The notes under the pieces are model-generated. The model made no database searches. It was not told where the DNA came from and saw only the letters and a program-made list of their open reading frames with translations. Shown one piece after another: positions 34,999-42,636 of a stretch of 64,000 bases of DNA. Location of the stretch: positions 3,968,001 through 4,032,000 of the forward strand of contig NZ_CP051626.1 in NCBI RefSeq assembly GCF_012844365.1, given 5' to 3'. How positions within the stretch are numbered: the first letter of the stretch is position 1; each line of letters opens with the position of its first letter. This DNA comes from Brevibacterium sp. 'Marine'. Its GTDB lineage: Bacteria; Actinomycetota; Actinomycetes; Actinomycetales; Brevibacteriaceae. Position numbers and translations under genes: made by a program.

Positions 34999-35751
34999 TC
35001 AGGTGTCCGGGGCCGCAGAGGTTTCGATGACCTCGGCGTTGACGCCGAAGTACGGTTCACCCGCTTCATTTCGCGGGCGGCTGGCGGTAAGCGTCTTGAG
35101 CAGATTGCTGCCCCGCTCCCCAGTGATCGGGTCGAGGTCGAGGATGGCACACCGCGCAATCGGATCCCCGATCCGCACACGCAGAGCGCCGACGTCCGGC
35201 ACGTTCACCATCACCTCCCGGCCTCGCCATGTCTCTTCGATGAAGGGTTCGTCCGTGTCGAGGACGAGGGTGGCACGAAAGCGGGCAGCCTCATCAAGCA
35301 ACTCGTGGTGACCGGATCGATCGGCGAGTTCCCTCATCGAAGCAGTCGTCACGATCGACAGGCCAGCTCCGTAGATCACGTCTCCACGAAGTGCCCGGGC
35401 CAGCCGCACCGGCTTTCCCAGCCACTCGGAGGCGAGCTCCGAATGCGGACCGTCAGTGAGCTCGAGGTCGACCGGTCGCTTCCAGTAATAGCAGGTCAGG
35501 CGCTCACCCTGCCCGACTGGCACCCCAGAGGCAGAACGCCCGTCGGGCAGGGTGATCGTCAGTGTGTCGTCGACGAGTGAAGTGGTCATGCGGATGAGCC
35601 GAGGATGCTGCACGGTTTTGAGGACCTGCCGTCGCTCGACATCGACGAAGCAGAACTCACGATCGCCGATCGGGCCGTGACCGTCGACGGCTGCTCCCGG
35701 TCGGGCCTCATGTCGTGTGCCTTTGACGTGGGCGAACCCGATCGATGGCAC
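34999..35751 (-). CDS. MOSC-domain protein
   Basis: A 250-residue single-unit MOSC protein. The N-terminal beta-barrel (GFAHVKGTRHEARPG) and the C-terminal MOSC core (ARCAILDLDPITGERG, giving the Cys position) are present. There is no attached flavin or ferredoxin domain, unlike the fusion at 10492-12396. MOSC proteins bind the molybdenum cofactor; its partner is unknown. The start is uncertain: GTG 35751 begins the conserved fold. An ATG at 35835 is open but would translate through the palindrome at 35771-35826. Confidence 0.78.
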   Translation of the reverse strand: MPSIGFAHVKGTRHEARPGAAVDGHGPIGDREFCFVDVERRQVLKTVQHPRLIRMTTSLVDDTLTITLPDGRSASGVPVGQGERLTCYYWKRPVDLELTDGPHSELASEWLGKPVRLARALRGDVIYGAGLSIVTTASMRELADRSGHHELLDEAARFRATLVLDTDEPFIEETWRGREVMVNVPDVGALRVRIGDPIARCAILDLDPITGERGSNLLKTLTASRPRNEAGEPYFGVNAEVIETSAAPDT

Positions 35752-35770
35752 ACCGAATTCCCGCGCTGGA

Positions 35771-35826
35771 GCAGGTGACGGCGGCGCAGATACCTGGCGC
35801 CAGGTTGCTGCGCCGCCGTCAGGTAG
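35771..35826. repeat. 56-bp palindrome, copy 4 of 4
   Basis: Centre TGGCGCCA at 35798/35799 with mostly paired arms. The right arm contains the last codons and the stop (35819-35821, minus strand) of the MFS gene. Confidence 0.82.
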
Positions 35827-37168
35827 TAATTGCATGGGGGTTGCGGCCTCCTGTGATGGCGTAGGTGCCGATGGCCACCGCACCGATGGCCAGGACCGTA
35901 CCGCCGATGATAACGGCTCCGGGGATCGTGGCGATCGTGCCGAGCACTCCCACGGTGACGCCGGAGAAGGTCTGCATGCCGGGGCCGAACGTCGCATAGG
36001 AGCCGATGACGCGACCGCGGATCTCCGGCGGCGCCTCGAGTTGGATGATGGCCATCTCTGTCGACTCGGCGGTGATCTTCGAGACCCCGGCGATCACCAA
36101 CAGGATGACCGCCAGCCACAGGTGCGAGGTCAGGGCGAAGAGCAGCGCACTCAGGCCCATCGCCGAGGCGGCCAGTGCCGCCGCAGCCGGGACGGCCTTG
36201 ATCCACCCGGTCGCCTCGAGCCCGAACCCGCCGAGCACTCCGCCCGCGCCCATGGCGAAGAGCAGCACACCGTAGGTGAAGTCGCTGTCTCCACCGACCG
36301 GATTGAGGATTTCGCCGAACACCGGCATCGCCGTCTGCAGCACCGCCCCGATCGTCGTCGAGGCGAGCGCCGCCAGCAGCAGCATGCCGACGATCGCACG
36401 ATTGTGGCGGACATCGATGAGCACCCGCAGCGACTGGATGAGGGTCGTCCGCGCGGTGCGCACACCTCCGCTGCGCAGATGTCCGGTGAAAGGGGTGCGG
36501 ATGAGGAAGATCGTCAGCGGCAGGTAGAAGATGATGTTGATGAAGATGCCCCATGTGGCGCCGACCCCGAGCAGCAGGGCGGAACCGACGACGGGACCGA
36601 AGAGGATGCCGAGGCTGCGGAAGGTCGCATTGAGGCGGACCGCGCTCGGCAGCTCTTTCCGATCGACGAAGTCATGGAGCATCATCTGTTCGGCCGGGCC
36701 CCACAGACAACCGGCAAGTCCGTGGATGACGAGCAGCACGCAGGCCTGCCACAGCTGCAAGGAGTCGGTGAGGAAGAGGATCCCCCAGCACAGGGACACG
36801 ACCATGAACATGATCTGCCCGATCTGGATGAGGCGGCGGCAGTCGAATCGTTCGGCCAGGGATCCCGCATAGACGGACAGCAGCAGGAACGGCAGCCAAT
36901 GGCTGATGAGCTGGAACCCGACGAGAGCTGGAGATTCGAATTTCTGCCACAGCACCCAGTAGGTGATGACGTGCTCGATGTTGTCGCCCATCATCGCCGT
37001 ACCCGATCCGACCAGGTAGGGCGCGGTCTTCCAGCTGCGCAGGACGCTGAAACGGCGCGGGGCGACGGCACTGCTGTCGCCCGCTTTGCCCGCGGCCGCA
37101 CTGCCCGCGCCCGCGCCGACTTTGCCGGCACCCGCCTCGTCGCCGGAGATCTGGGAGGAATCGCTCAC
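35819..37168 (-). CDS. MFS exporter (EntS-like MFS_3 type)
   Basis: A 449-residue 12-helix transporter. The first 35 residues are a low-complexity Gly/Ala/Asp leader. GSGTAMMGDNIEHVITYWVLWQ and YAGSLAERFDCRR match the enterobactin-exporter/MFS_3 subgroup, which exports siderophores, macrolides or other drugs. I took GTG 37168 (AGGCGA upstream) because the open frame beyond reaches into the divergent hydrolase gene. The final codons lie inside the palindromic element. Confidence 0.8.
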   Translation of the reverse strand: MSDSSQISGDEAGAGKVGAGAGSAAAGKAGDSSAVAPRRFSVLRSWKTAPYLVGSGTAMMGDNIEHVITYWVLWQKFESPALVGFQLISHWLPFLLLSVYAGSLAERFDCRRLIQIGQIMFMVVSLCWGILFLTDSLQLWQACVLLVIHGLAGCLWGPAEQMMLHDFVDRKELPSAVRLNATFRSLGILFGPVVGSALLLGVGATWGIFINIIFYLPLTIFLIRTPFTGHLRSGGVRTARTTLIQSLRVLIDVRHNRAIVGMLLLAALASTTIGAVLQTAMPVFGEILNPVGGDSDFTYGVLLFAMGAGGVLGGFGLEATGWIKAVPAAAALAASAMGLSALLFALTSHLWLAVILLVIAGVSKITAESTEMAIIQLEAPPEIRGRVIGSYATFGPGMQTFSGVTVGVLGTIATIPGAVIIGGTVLAIGAVAIGTYAITGGRNPHAITT

Positions 37169-37237
37169 TCGCCTATTCTCACACCCGCAGAACCGACTGG
37201 CGTCGACCTCTTGCCTGCTGGGATCGGAGCGAGGACA

Positions 37238-37262
37238 ATGATCCTTGATCAAGGAGGATCAT
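37238..37262. promoter_or_regulatory. palindrome overlapping the ribosome binding site
   Basis: CCTTGATCAAGG (37243-37254) is a perfect 12-bp palindrome, and flanking ATGATC/GATCAT extend it imperfectly to 37238-37262. Its right half contains the AAGGAGG ribosome binding site of the isochorismatase-like gene. It could be a regulator operator or an RNA hairpin that hides the site. Confidence 0.55.
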
Positions 37263-37832
37263 ATGCCCACCGCTCAGCCGCCGTCGTCCACTCGTCCGAA
37301 TTCCGCCCTCGTCGTCATCGACGTCCAGAACGGGGTGATGCAGGCCAGTTGGAACTCCGATCAAGTCATCTCCACGATCTCGGATCTCGTCGACCGCGCC
37401 CGAAACACCGGCACCGAGGTGGTCTGGGTCCGGCACAGCTCAGGTGAGCTTCCGCTCGATTCCCCGCAATGGCAGATCGTCGACACGCTCTCCCCCGCCG
37501 ACGGCGAGTCCATCATCGAGAAGACCCACGGCAACACCTTCGAGGACACGGACTTCGAGGAGGTGCTCGCCGGAAAGGCCGTCGGCCATCTCGTCGTCAC
37601 CGGCGCCCAATCGGACGCCTGTGTGCGCTCGACGATCCACGGCGGCTTCGCCCGCGGTTATGACGTCACCCTCGTCACCGACGCCCACACCACCGAGGAT
37701 CTCACCGAGTGGGGCGCTCCCCCACCGGAGCAGGTCGTCTCCCACACGAACCTGTACTGGCAGTTCGAATCCGGTCCCGGACGGCAGGCACGGGTCCAGG
37801 AGTCGAGCGAGGTCGACTTCGCCAGACCGTGA
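37263..37832 (+). CDS. isochorismatase-like cysteine hydrolase
   Basis: A 189-residue protein of the isochorismatase-like hydrolase family. The catalytic triad is visible: Asp20 (VVIDVQNG), Lys87 (IIEKTHGN) and Cys120 (SDACVRST). Members hydrolyse amides such as nicotinamide, N-carbamoyl compounds or ureidoacrylate. The substrate here is unknown. ATG 37263 has an optimal AAGGAGG six bases upstream. The palindrome covering that site suggests regulation. It is divergent from the MFS exporter. Confidence 0.83.
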   Translation: MPTAQPPSSTRPNSALVVIDVQNGVMQASWNSDQVISTISDLVDRARNTGTEVVWVRHSSGELPLDSPQWQIVDTLSPADGESIIEKTHGNTFEDTDFEEVLAGKAVGHLVVTGAQSDACVRSTIHGGFARGYDVTLVTDAHTTEDLTEWGAPPPEQVVSHTNLYWQFESGPGRQARVQESSEVDFARP

Positions 37833-37890
37833 TCGACCCCGCTCCTGCAACCCCGCTCCTGCAGCCCCGCAAGTCTGCCATCATTGAGGC

Positions 37891-38313
37891 ATGAGTGAAG
37901 ACATCCGCAGCATCGAACTGACCCGCATCGCCGAAAACCACTACCGCGCCACCGCCCCAAGCGGAACAAGCATCGAATTCGGTCGCGGCGAGGGCCTCAT
38001 GACCCCCGTCGAACTGCTCCTGGCCGCCGTCGCCGGCTGCTCGTCGATCGACGTCGACACCGTGACCAGCCGTCACACCGAACCGACGAAGTTCGACGTC
38101 ACCGCGACCGCGGACAAGATCGGCGAAGACGGGGCCTCCCGTGTGGACAACGTCCACCTCGACTTCGATCTCGCATTCCCCGACGACGAGGAGGGCCGGA
38201 AGGCCGATGCCCGCATCGAACGCCTCGTCGGGCTCTCCCACGACAAGTACTGCACGGTCTCGCGCACCGTCGAACACCCCACGAAAGTCGACTTCAGCAT
38301 CCGTCGCGACTGA
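37891..38313 (+). CDS. OsmC-family protein
   Basis: A 140-residue OsmC/Ohr-fold protein. The two redox cysteines are Cys50 (AAVAGCSSID) and Cys121 (DKYCTVS), typical of peroxidases that remove organic hydroperoxides with thiol reductants. It falls in the YhfA-like branch of OsmC proteins by the TPVELLLAAVAGC pattern. CATCAT six bases before the ATG is compatible with a leaderless start. It follows the isochorismatase-like gene after 58 bases, and a second OsmC protein lies 4 kb downstream. Confidence 0.85.
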   Translation: MSEDIRSIELTRIAENHYRATAPSGTSIEFGRGEGLMTPVELLLAAVAGCSSIDVDTVTSRHTEPTKFDVTATADKIGEDGASRVDNVHLDFDLAFPDDEEGRKADARIERLVGLSHDKYCTVSRTVEHPTKVDFSIRRD

Positions 38314-38341
38314 CGTCCCGATTCCTCGCGGCAGATCCTTC

Positions 38342-38351
38342 GCCGAGGCGG
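38342..38351 (+). repeat. intergenic copy of the CCGAGGCGG word
   Basis: GCCGAGGCGG lies between the converging OsmC and PPK2 genes. Confidence 0.6.
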
Positions 38352-38377
38352 CCCGCCGTTCCGTGCAGACGTGATCG

Positions 38378-39238
38378 TCAGCTGTCGGCGAGCCGCTTCT
38401 TCTCGACCTCGACGTCGAAATCGGCGGCGGGCCACTGCGGGTCGATGTCGACCAGGGCGTCGAGCAGCAGACGCTGCACGGCCAGCCGGGCAAACCATTT
38501 CCTGTTCGCCGGTACGACGAACCATGGGGCCGCCTCGGTGGAAGTGCGGTCGAAGGCTGCCTGGTAGGCGTCCATGTAATCCGGCCACAGGATTCTCTCA
38601 TCGACGTCTCCGGGGTTGTACTTCCAGTACTTGTCCGGCCGGTCGAGGCGTTCGGCCAGGCGCTCTTTCTGCTCGTCCGGGGAGATGTGGAGCATGACCT
38701 TGACGATCCGCACTCCTGCCGCGACCAGTTCGGCTTCGAAGTCGTTGATCGCTGTGTAGCGGCGCTCGATCTCGGCCTCGTCGGCGAGTTCGCGGACGCG
38801 GCCGATGAGCACATCCTCGTAGTGGGAGCGGTCGAAGACTCCGATCATTCCGGGCCCGGGCACGCGCGGACGGATGCGCCAGAGGAAGTCGTGGGCGAGC
38901 TCCTCCTCGGTCGGCTTCTTGAAGGCGGCGAGTTCGACGCCCTGCGGGTCGACGGCGCCGACGACGTGACGAACGATTCCGCCCTTGCCGGCGGTGTCCA
39001 TGGCTTGGAGAACAAGGAGAACGGCAGGCCCGGAGTCCTCGTCATGGTGCGCGGCGAAGAGGCGCTCCTGCAGATCGCTCAGCTCGGTCGACAGCGCCTC
39101 GAGATCCTTCTTCCCGCTCTTCTTGTCCCCGTCGTAGCCGGGCGTCGACTGCTGGTCGACCTCGCCGAGGCGGAATCCCTCCCCCACGCGCAGCAGTGGT
39201 GCGGGGTCGGTCGTCCAGTTGCTTCTCAGCTCACTCAT
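38378..39238 (-). CDS. ppk2: polyphosphate kinase 2 family protein
   Basis: A 286-residue P-loop kinase of the PPK2 family. The Walker A is AMDTAGKGG (Asp81 to Lys85 region) and the Walker B FDRSHYEDVL. The lid region with KYWKYNPGDVDER is also typical. It transfers phosphate between polyphosphate and nucleotides. The sequence pattern (single domain, about 290 residues) suits class I or III, which phosphorylate NDP or NMP; the exact class is not settled. It acts in the cytoplasm and likely serves energy or phosphate storage. Confidence 0.9.
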   Translation of the reverse strand: MSELRSNWTTDPAPLLRVGEGFRLGEVDQQSTPGYDGDKKSGKKDLEALSTELSDLQERLFAAHHDEDSGPAVLLVLQAMDTAGKGGIVRHVVGAVDPQGVELAAFKKPTEEELAHDFLWRIRPRVPGPGMIGVFDRSHYEDVLIGRVRELADEAEIERRYTAINDFEAELVAAGVRIVKVMLHISPDEQKERLAERLDRPDKYWKYNPGDVDERILWPDYMDAYQAAFDRTSTEAAPWFVVPANRKWFARLAVQRLLLDALVDIDPQWPAADFDVEVEKKRLADS

Positions 39239-39305
39239 GCGTTCATCTTTCCAGGTGGGAATGGCCGCGTCTATACCGATGAGTCACCGTTGGACGTCCG
39301 GCGGC

Positions 39306-40229
39306 TCACCTCTGCGGACCTTGCGGCGGCTTCGGCGGAAAAGGCGGCCGTTGGGGTGGGCGCTGCTGGATCGGCGGGCCGAGCCGGTGACCTGGAGGAG
39401 GGCCCTGCGGCGGCTGCTGTGGCCCGTCGATGCCCGGCAGAGGATTCTCGTTTGTCAATCCGCGCCGGCGTCGGTCCGTCAGGTACCTCTGATAGGCCGC
39501 ATCACGTTCGGCCGCGGTCATCTGGACCTTCGGCTTGTCGATGACATTCCGAAGCATCGCCAGAACGGTCAGCACTGCCAGACCAGACAGCGCCACGGCC
39601 ACCCAGATCATCGTGGTGAGCAGGCTCGGCTGATTGTCGAAGACCCTCACACCAGCGAAGAGGATGAGGAAGACGAATCCGAGGTACGGCAGCAGGAGCC
39701 ACAGCGCGACCTTATAGCCGCCGATCATCATCGGCATCATCATGCTGGCGCTCCAGGCCATTCCCCCGATGAAGAAGAGCAGGATGAGGAAGAAGCTCGC
39801 AGGATCGGTGTTGAGTTCCGCCGCAACCGTTCCGGGAACGGCCCGCTCGCCGAGAAAGAACGGCCAGACCAACGCCACCAGAGTGACGATCACGGCGGAG
39901 GCGACCATGCTGAGAAGGATCAGCGGGATGAGACCGTCACGCCGGAACCCGTCGTCTGAGCGTTTGTACTCCATGAACAGGAACGGGAAGAGAAAGGCCA
40001 TCCCGCCGGCACAGACCCCCATCCATACCGCGTCGGCCTCGATGACCTCGAAGTTCTGCTGCAGCATCAGCCCGGTCGAGGCGAGCCAGATGAGGAAGGT
40101 GAAGAAGAGCGCACCGAAGAATGCGATGCCCACGACCCGCAGAAAGTCACGCGTCCATGTCGGGACCGGCTCCATCTCGTGCAATGGAAGCGGCCCTGGC
40201 GGGGGCGGTCCGGTCGGTGTCTCGCTCAT
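39306..40229 (-). CDS. multi-helix membrane protein with proline-rich tail
   Basis: A 307-residue protein I do not recognise. Six or so hydrophobic helices lie between about residues 32 and 210. The last 60 residues are cytoplasmic, Pro/Gln/Gly/Arg-rich, with repeated PPQ and RPP units. A short Pro-rich stretch also begins the protein (TGPPPPGPLP). The ATG at 40229 was chosen as the first in-frame ATG after the open frame start at 40247; ribosome-binding signal is weak. No motif indicates a transport or enzymatic role. Confidence 0.65.
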   Translation of the reverse strand: MSETPTGPPPPGPLPLHEMEPVPTWTRDFLRVVGIAFFGALFFTFLIWLASTGLMLQQNFEVIEADAVWMGVCAGGMAFLFPFLFMEYKRSDDGFRRDGLIPLILLSMVASAVIVTLVALVWPFFLGERAVPGTVAAELNTDPASFFLILLFFIGGMAWSASMMMPMMIGGYKVALWLLLPYLGFVFLILFAGVRVFDNQPSLLTTMIWVAVALSGLAVLTVLAMLRNVIDKPKVQMTAAERDAAYQRYLTDRRRRGLTNENPLPGIDGPQQPPQGPPPGHRLGPPIQQRPPQRPPFPPKPPQGPQR

Positions 40230-40333
40230 GGTGTCATCGTCGCACAAGCACGGGCGACCGAAGCCGGTATCGATGTTTCAGATCCGCCATCGCGGACCTC
40301 AACCGGTCAGACACCGTCCCACAAGCCACACCC

Positions 40334-41020
40334 TCAGTCCGGTTTCCGGAACACCGACGGCAGCTTCTTCTTCACTCGACGGCTGGTGTCCCGGTACGAC
40401 CATTGCCGCATCGGCTGCGGCACCCGCCACTGCAGCTTCCAGGCGAGCATGCGGAAGCCGAAGGCGGCGGCCGCGATGATGAGTGAGGCGATGGCACCCA
40501 ACAGCCCCGTCACCTCGGCGATGATCGTCAGTCCCGAACCGAACAGGGCGGGGATGAGGTAGAGGTCGGTGCCGCGGAAGATCGCCGGGTCCTCACTGGC
40601 CACGGCGTCGCGCATGAGCCCGCCGCCGCACGCGGTCAGCGCCCCCATGAGCAGCGCCGCCGGATAGTTCGTCCCGGCGGCCAGCGCGATCGTCGTCCCG
40701 GTGACGCTGAAGAGGCCGAGGCCCATCGCGTCGAAGGCGACGATCCAGATCCGTGCCCGGGAGATGTGGGATCCGATGATGTAGATGAGCAGTGTCGCGA
40801 TCACCGGCGGGGCGAGGTAGATGGGTTGGCCGATGGCGTTGGGCACCCGGTCGAGGAGCACATCGCGGATCATTCCGCCGCCGATTCCCGTCATCGTGCC
40901 CAGCACCAGCCCGCCCGTGATGTCGAAATCGCGGCGCGCGGCCAGCAGCACTCCGGAGACCGCAAAGACGAAGGTGCCGGTGAGGTCGAGGGCGAGGAAC
41001 AGGAACTCCTGCAGGTTCAT
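40334..41020 (-). CDS. trimeric intracellular cation channel (TRIC/UPF0126) family protein
   Basis: A 228-residue protein with seven membrane helices built of a tandem repeat of the GGG motif unit. GIGGGMIRDVLL and ACGGGLMRDAV are the two signature repeats of bacterial TRIC-type (YicG/UPF0126) channels, which pass K+ or glycine-like solutes. A basic tail follows the last helix. ATG 41020 has GAGG upstream, and GTG 41026 is an alternative. It stands alone. Confidence 0.87.
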   Translation of the reverse strand: MNLQEFLFLALDLTGTFVFAVSGVLLAARRDFDITGGLVLGTMTGIGGGMIRDVLLDRVPNAIGQPIYLAPPVIATLLIYIIGSHISRARIWIVAFDAMGLGLFSVTGTTIALAAGTNYPAALLMGALTACGGGLMRDAVASEDPAIFRGTDLYLIPALFGSGLTIIAEVTGLLGAIASLIIAAAAFGFRMLAWKLQWRVPQPMRQWSYRDTSRRVKKKLPSVFRKPD

Positions 41021-41135
41021 CTCCACCTCGGCTCCTCTCGTCGATCCGTGCCCGGCCCGGTGCCGAACGTCCTACCAGCCACTGTAATCCGCTTCGAACT
41101 CCGATGACCGATTGTCTGGTGTTCCGTTCCCCCTC

Positions 41136-41145
41136 GCCGAGGCGG
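41136..41145 (+). repeat. intergenic copy of the CCGAGGCGG word
   Basis: GCCGAGGCGG ends five bases before the TAGGCT -10 of the hydrolase gene, close to the usual -35 area. Confidence 0.6.
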
Positions 41146-41161
41146 CCGCTAGGCTGAGGAG

Positions 41162-42031
41162 ATGACGCAGCCGACGCTCATCCTCGTCCACGGCGCTTTC
41201 GCCACTTCCTTCTCCTTCGCCCCGCTGCAGGCCGAACTCTCCTTCCACGGAGTGCGCTCGGCTGCGGTCGACCTGCCGGGTCACGGTTTCGCCGCCACCT
41301 TCCCGCTCGGATATCAGGCGCCTCAGGACCTCGCCCGGTTCACCTCGGAGCCGGGATCGATCAGGGGTGTGACCGTCGACGACAATGTCAAGGCTCTCGC
41401 CGAGGCGGCCGCCCGTGCCAAGGAGCACGGACCGGTGGTCATCGTCGCCCACAGCCGCGGCGGGGCCACATTGACCGCCTTGGCGAATGCGCATCCGGAG
41501 CTCATCGACCACATGGTCTATGTCTCCGCATGGGCACCGGTGGACCTCCCGGCCGCCGAATACAATGCCGAACCCGAAATGAAGACCGTCGACAATGCGG
41601 CTCTCGCCCGGGCCCTGGCCGGCGATCCCGGACAGTTGGGCCTGCTGCGCTGCAACTTCCGCCAGGCGGACCCGGAGGTCCTCGACGGCCTGAAAGCACT
41701 CTTCTGCACCGACGTCAGCGATGACGAATTCCGCATCTTCCTCAATTCACTGCAGCCGGACGAGAACCTCGACGCGGGCGGCCCGAATGATCGTGCGCAG
41801 GCGGGCACATGGGGCACGATCCCGCGCACGTTCGTCCGCCTCGGCGAGGATCGGAGCGTGCCGCCCGCCATGCAGGACCGTCTCATCCGCGAAGGCGATG
41901 CGCTCACCCCGGACAATCCCTACCGGGTGCGCACGCTGGCGTCGTCCCACGTGGGATGGCTGATCCGCCCCGCCGAGGCGGCCGTGCAGTTGGCGCAGAT
42001 CGCCGCCGAGGTGGGTGGAGAGTTCAGCTGA
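41162..42031 (+). CDS. alpha/beta hydrolase (EstC/hydroxynitrile-lyase-like)
   Basis: A 289-residue alpha/beta-hydrolase of the MES/EstC type. ILVHGAF opens the fold and VAHSRGG holds the nucleophile (Ser98). The C-terminal SSHVGWL supplies the likely catalytic His. Substrate unknown. TAGGCT (41150-41155) lies six bases before the ATG, and the intervening GAGGAG can serve as a ribosome binding site. The 3' end overlaps the converging OsmC gene by eight bases. Confidence 0.83.
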   Translation: MTQPTLILVHGAFATSFSFAPLQAELSFHGVRSAAVDLPGHGFAATFPLGYQAPQDLARFTSEPGSIRGVTVDDNVKALAEAAARAKEHGPVVIVAHSRGGATLTALANAHPELIDHMVYVSAWAPVDLPAAEYNAEPEMKTVDNAALARALAGDPGQLGLLRCNFRQADPEVLDGLKALFCTDVSDDEFRIFLNSLQPDENLDAGGPNDRAQAGTWGTIPRTFVRLGEDRSVPPAMQDRLIREGDALTPDNPYRVRTLASSHVGWLIRPAEAAVQLAQIAAEVGGEFS

Positions 42032-42527
42032 GCTGAAAGTTGTCCGGATTCTTGTAGGGTTCGATCTCGACGACCGGGGTGCCCTTGCCCATGAGCAGTT
42101 TGGAGATCGGGCAGCGAGCGTGGGCGCGGGCAGCGTACTTCTCGGCGTCGGTGTCCGAGACCCCTTCGATGGAGATGAACGCCTTCGGTGCGAAGTAGAA
42201 GCCGCTGCCGGAGGGTTCGTTGTGCAGCTCGACCTCGACGCGCACGCGTGAGAGCGCTTCGATGTCATTGACCGCGAGGACGACCTTGAGCGTTTCGCCG
42301 AGGCAGGTCGACCAGGCCATGGCGAGGAACTGTTCCGGGTTGTTGCCTTCTTCGACCCGTGAGGTCGGGGCGGTGGGCAGGGTCTGGCCGTCTTCGACGC
42401 GCACCTCGCCCGAGGTGCCGCCGAGGTTCTCGACCTTCGCGGTGTAGATCGGCGCACTCGGGCTCTTCGGCTCATCCGCATCTCCGGTCGGAGCCTGCGG
42501 CTGGGCGTATCCGGGGTTCTCAGTCAT
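42024..42527 (-). CDS. OsmC/Ohr-family peroxiredoxin
   Basis: A 167-residue OsmC-fold protein. A 25-residue Pro/Glu/Asp leader precedes the domain. The redox cysteines are Cys75 (AWSTCLGETL) and Cys139 (AHARCPIS), matching the Ohr/SACOL1771-like group that removes organic hydroperoxides. The stop lies eight bases inside the converging hydrolase gene. TAGCAT is six bases before the ATG and GTGACC 17 bases further up, so the promoter is good and the message leaderless. It diverges from the SigK-controlled oxidoreductase gene. Confidence 0.86.
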   Translation of the reverse strand: MTENPGYAQPQAPTGDADEPKSPSAPIYTAKVENLGGTSGEVRVEDGQTLPTAPTSRVEEGNNPEQFLAMAWSTCLGETLKVVLAVNDIEALSRVRVEVELHNEPSGSGFYFAPKAFISIEGVSDTDAEKYAARAHARCPISKLLMGKGTPVVEIEPYKNPDNFQLS

Positions 42528-42602
42528 TGCACCATGCTACGACAGGCGCGCAACAAGGTCACTGGCGTTTCGGTGAATGGTCAGTAACGAAAGCGCACAG
42601 AC

Positions 42603-42629
42603 CCATCCACCGCGCCCGCGGCTCCGAAT
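42603..42629 (+). promoter_or_regulatory. SigK-type promoter of the molybdopterin oxidoreductase gene
   Basis: CCATCC (42603-42608) and CCGAAT (42624-42629) with a 15-base spacer. Both hexamers match the SigK promoter known from mycobacteria. The ATG at 42637 is seven bases after the -10, giving a leaderless message. The same hexamers and spacer precede the fasciclin gene. Confidence 0.82.
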
Positions 42630-42636
42630 GATCACT

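Noticed and set aside
42577-42636. Oxidoreductase start at 42577 with 20 extra codons
   Set aside because: The stretch contains the SigK-type promoter, whose -10 lies seven bases before ATG 42637.
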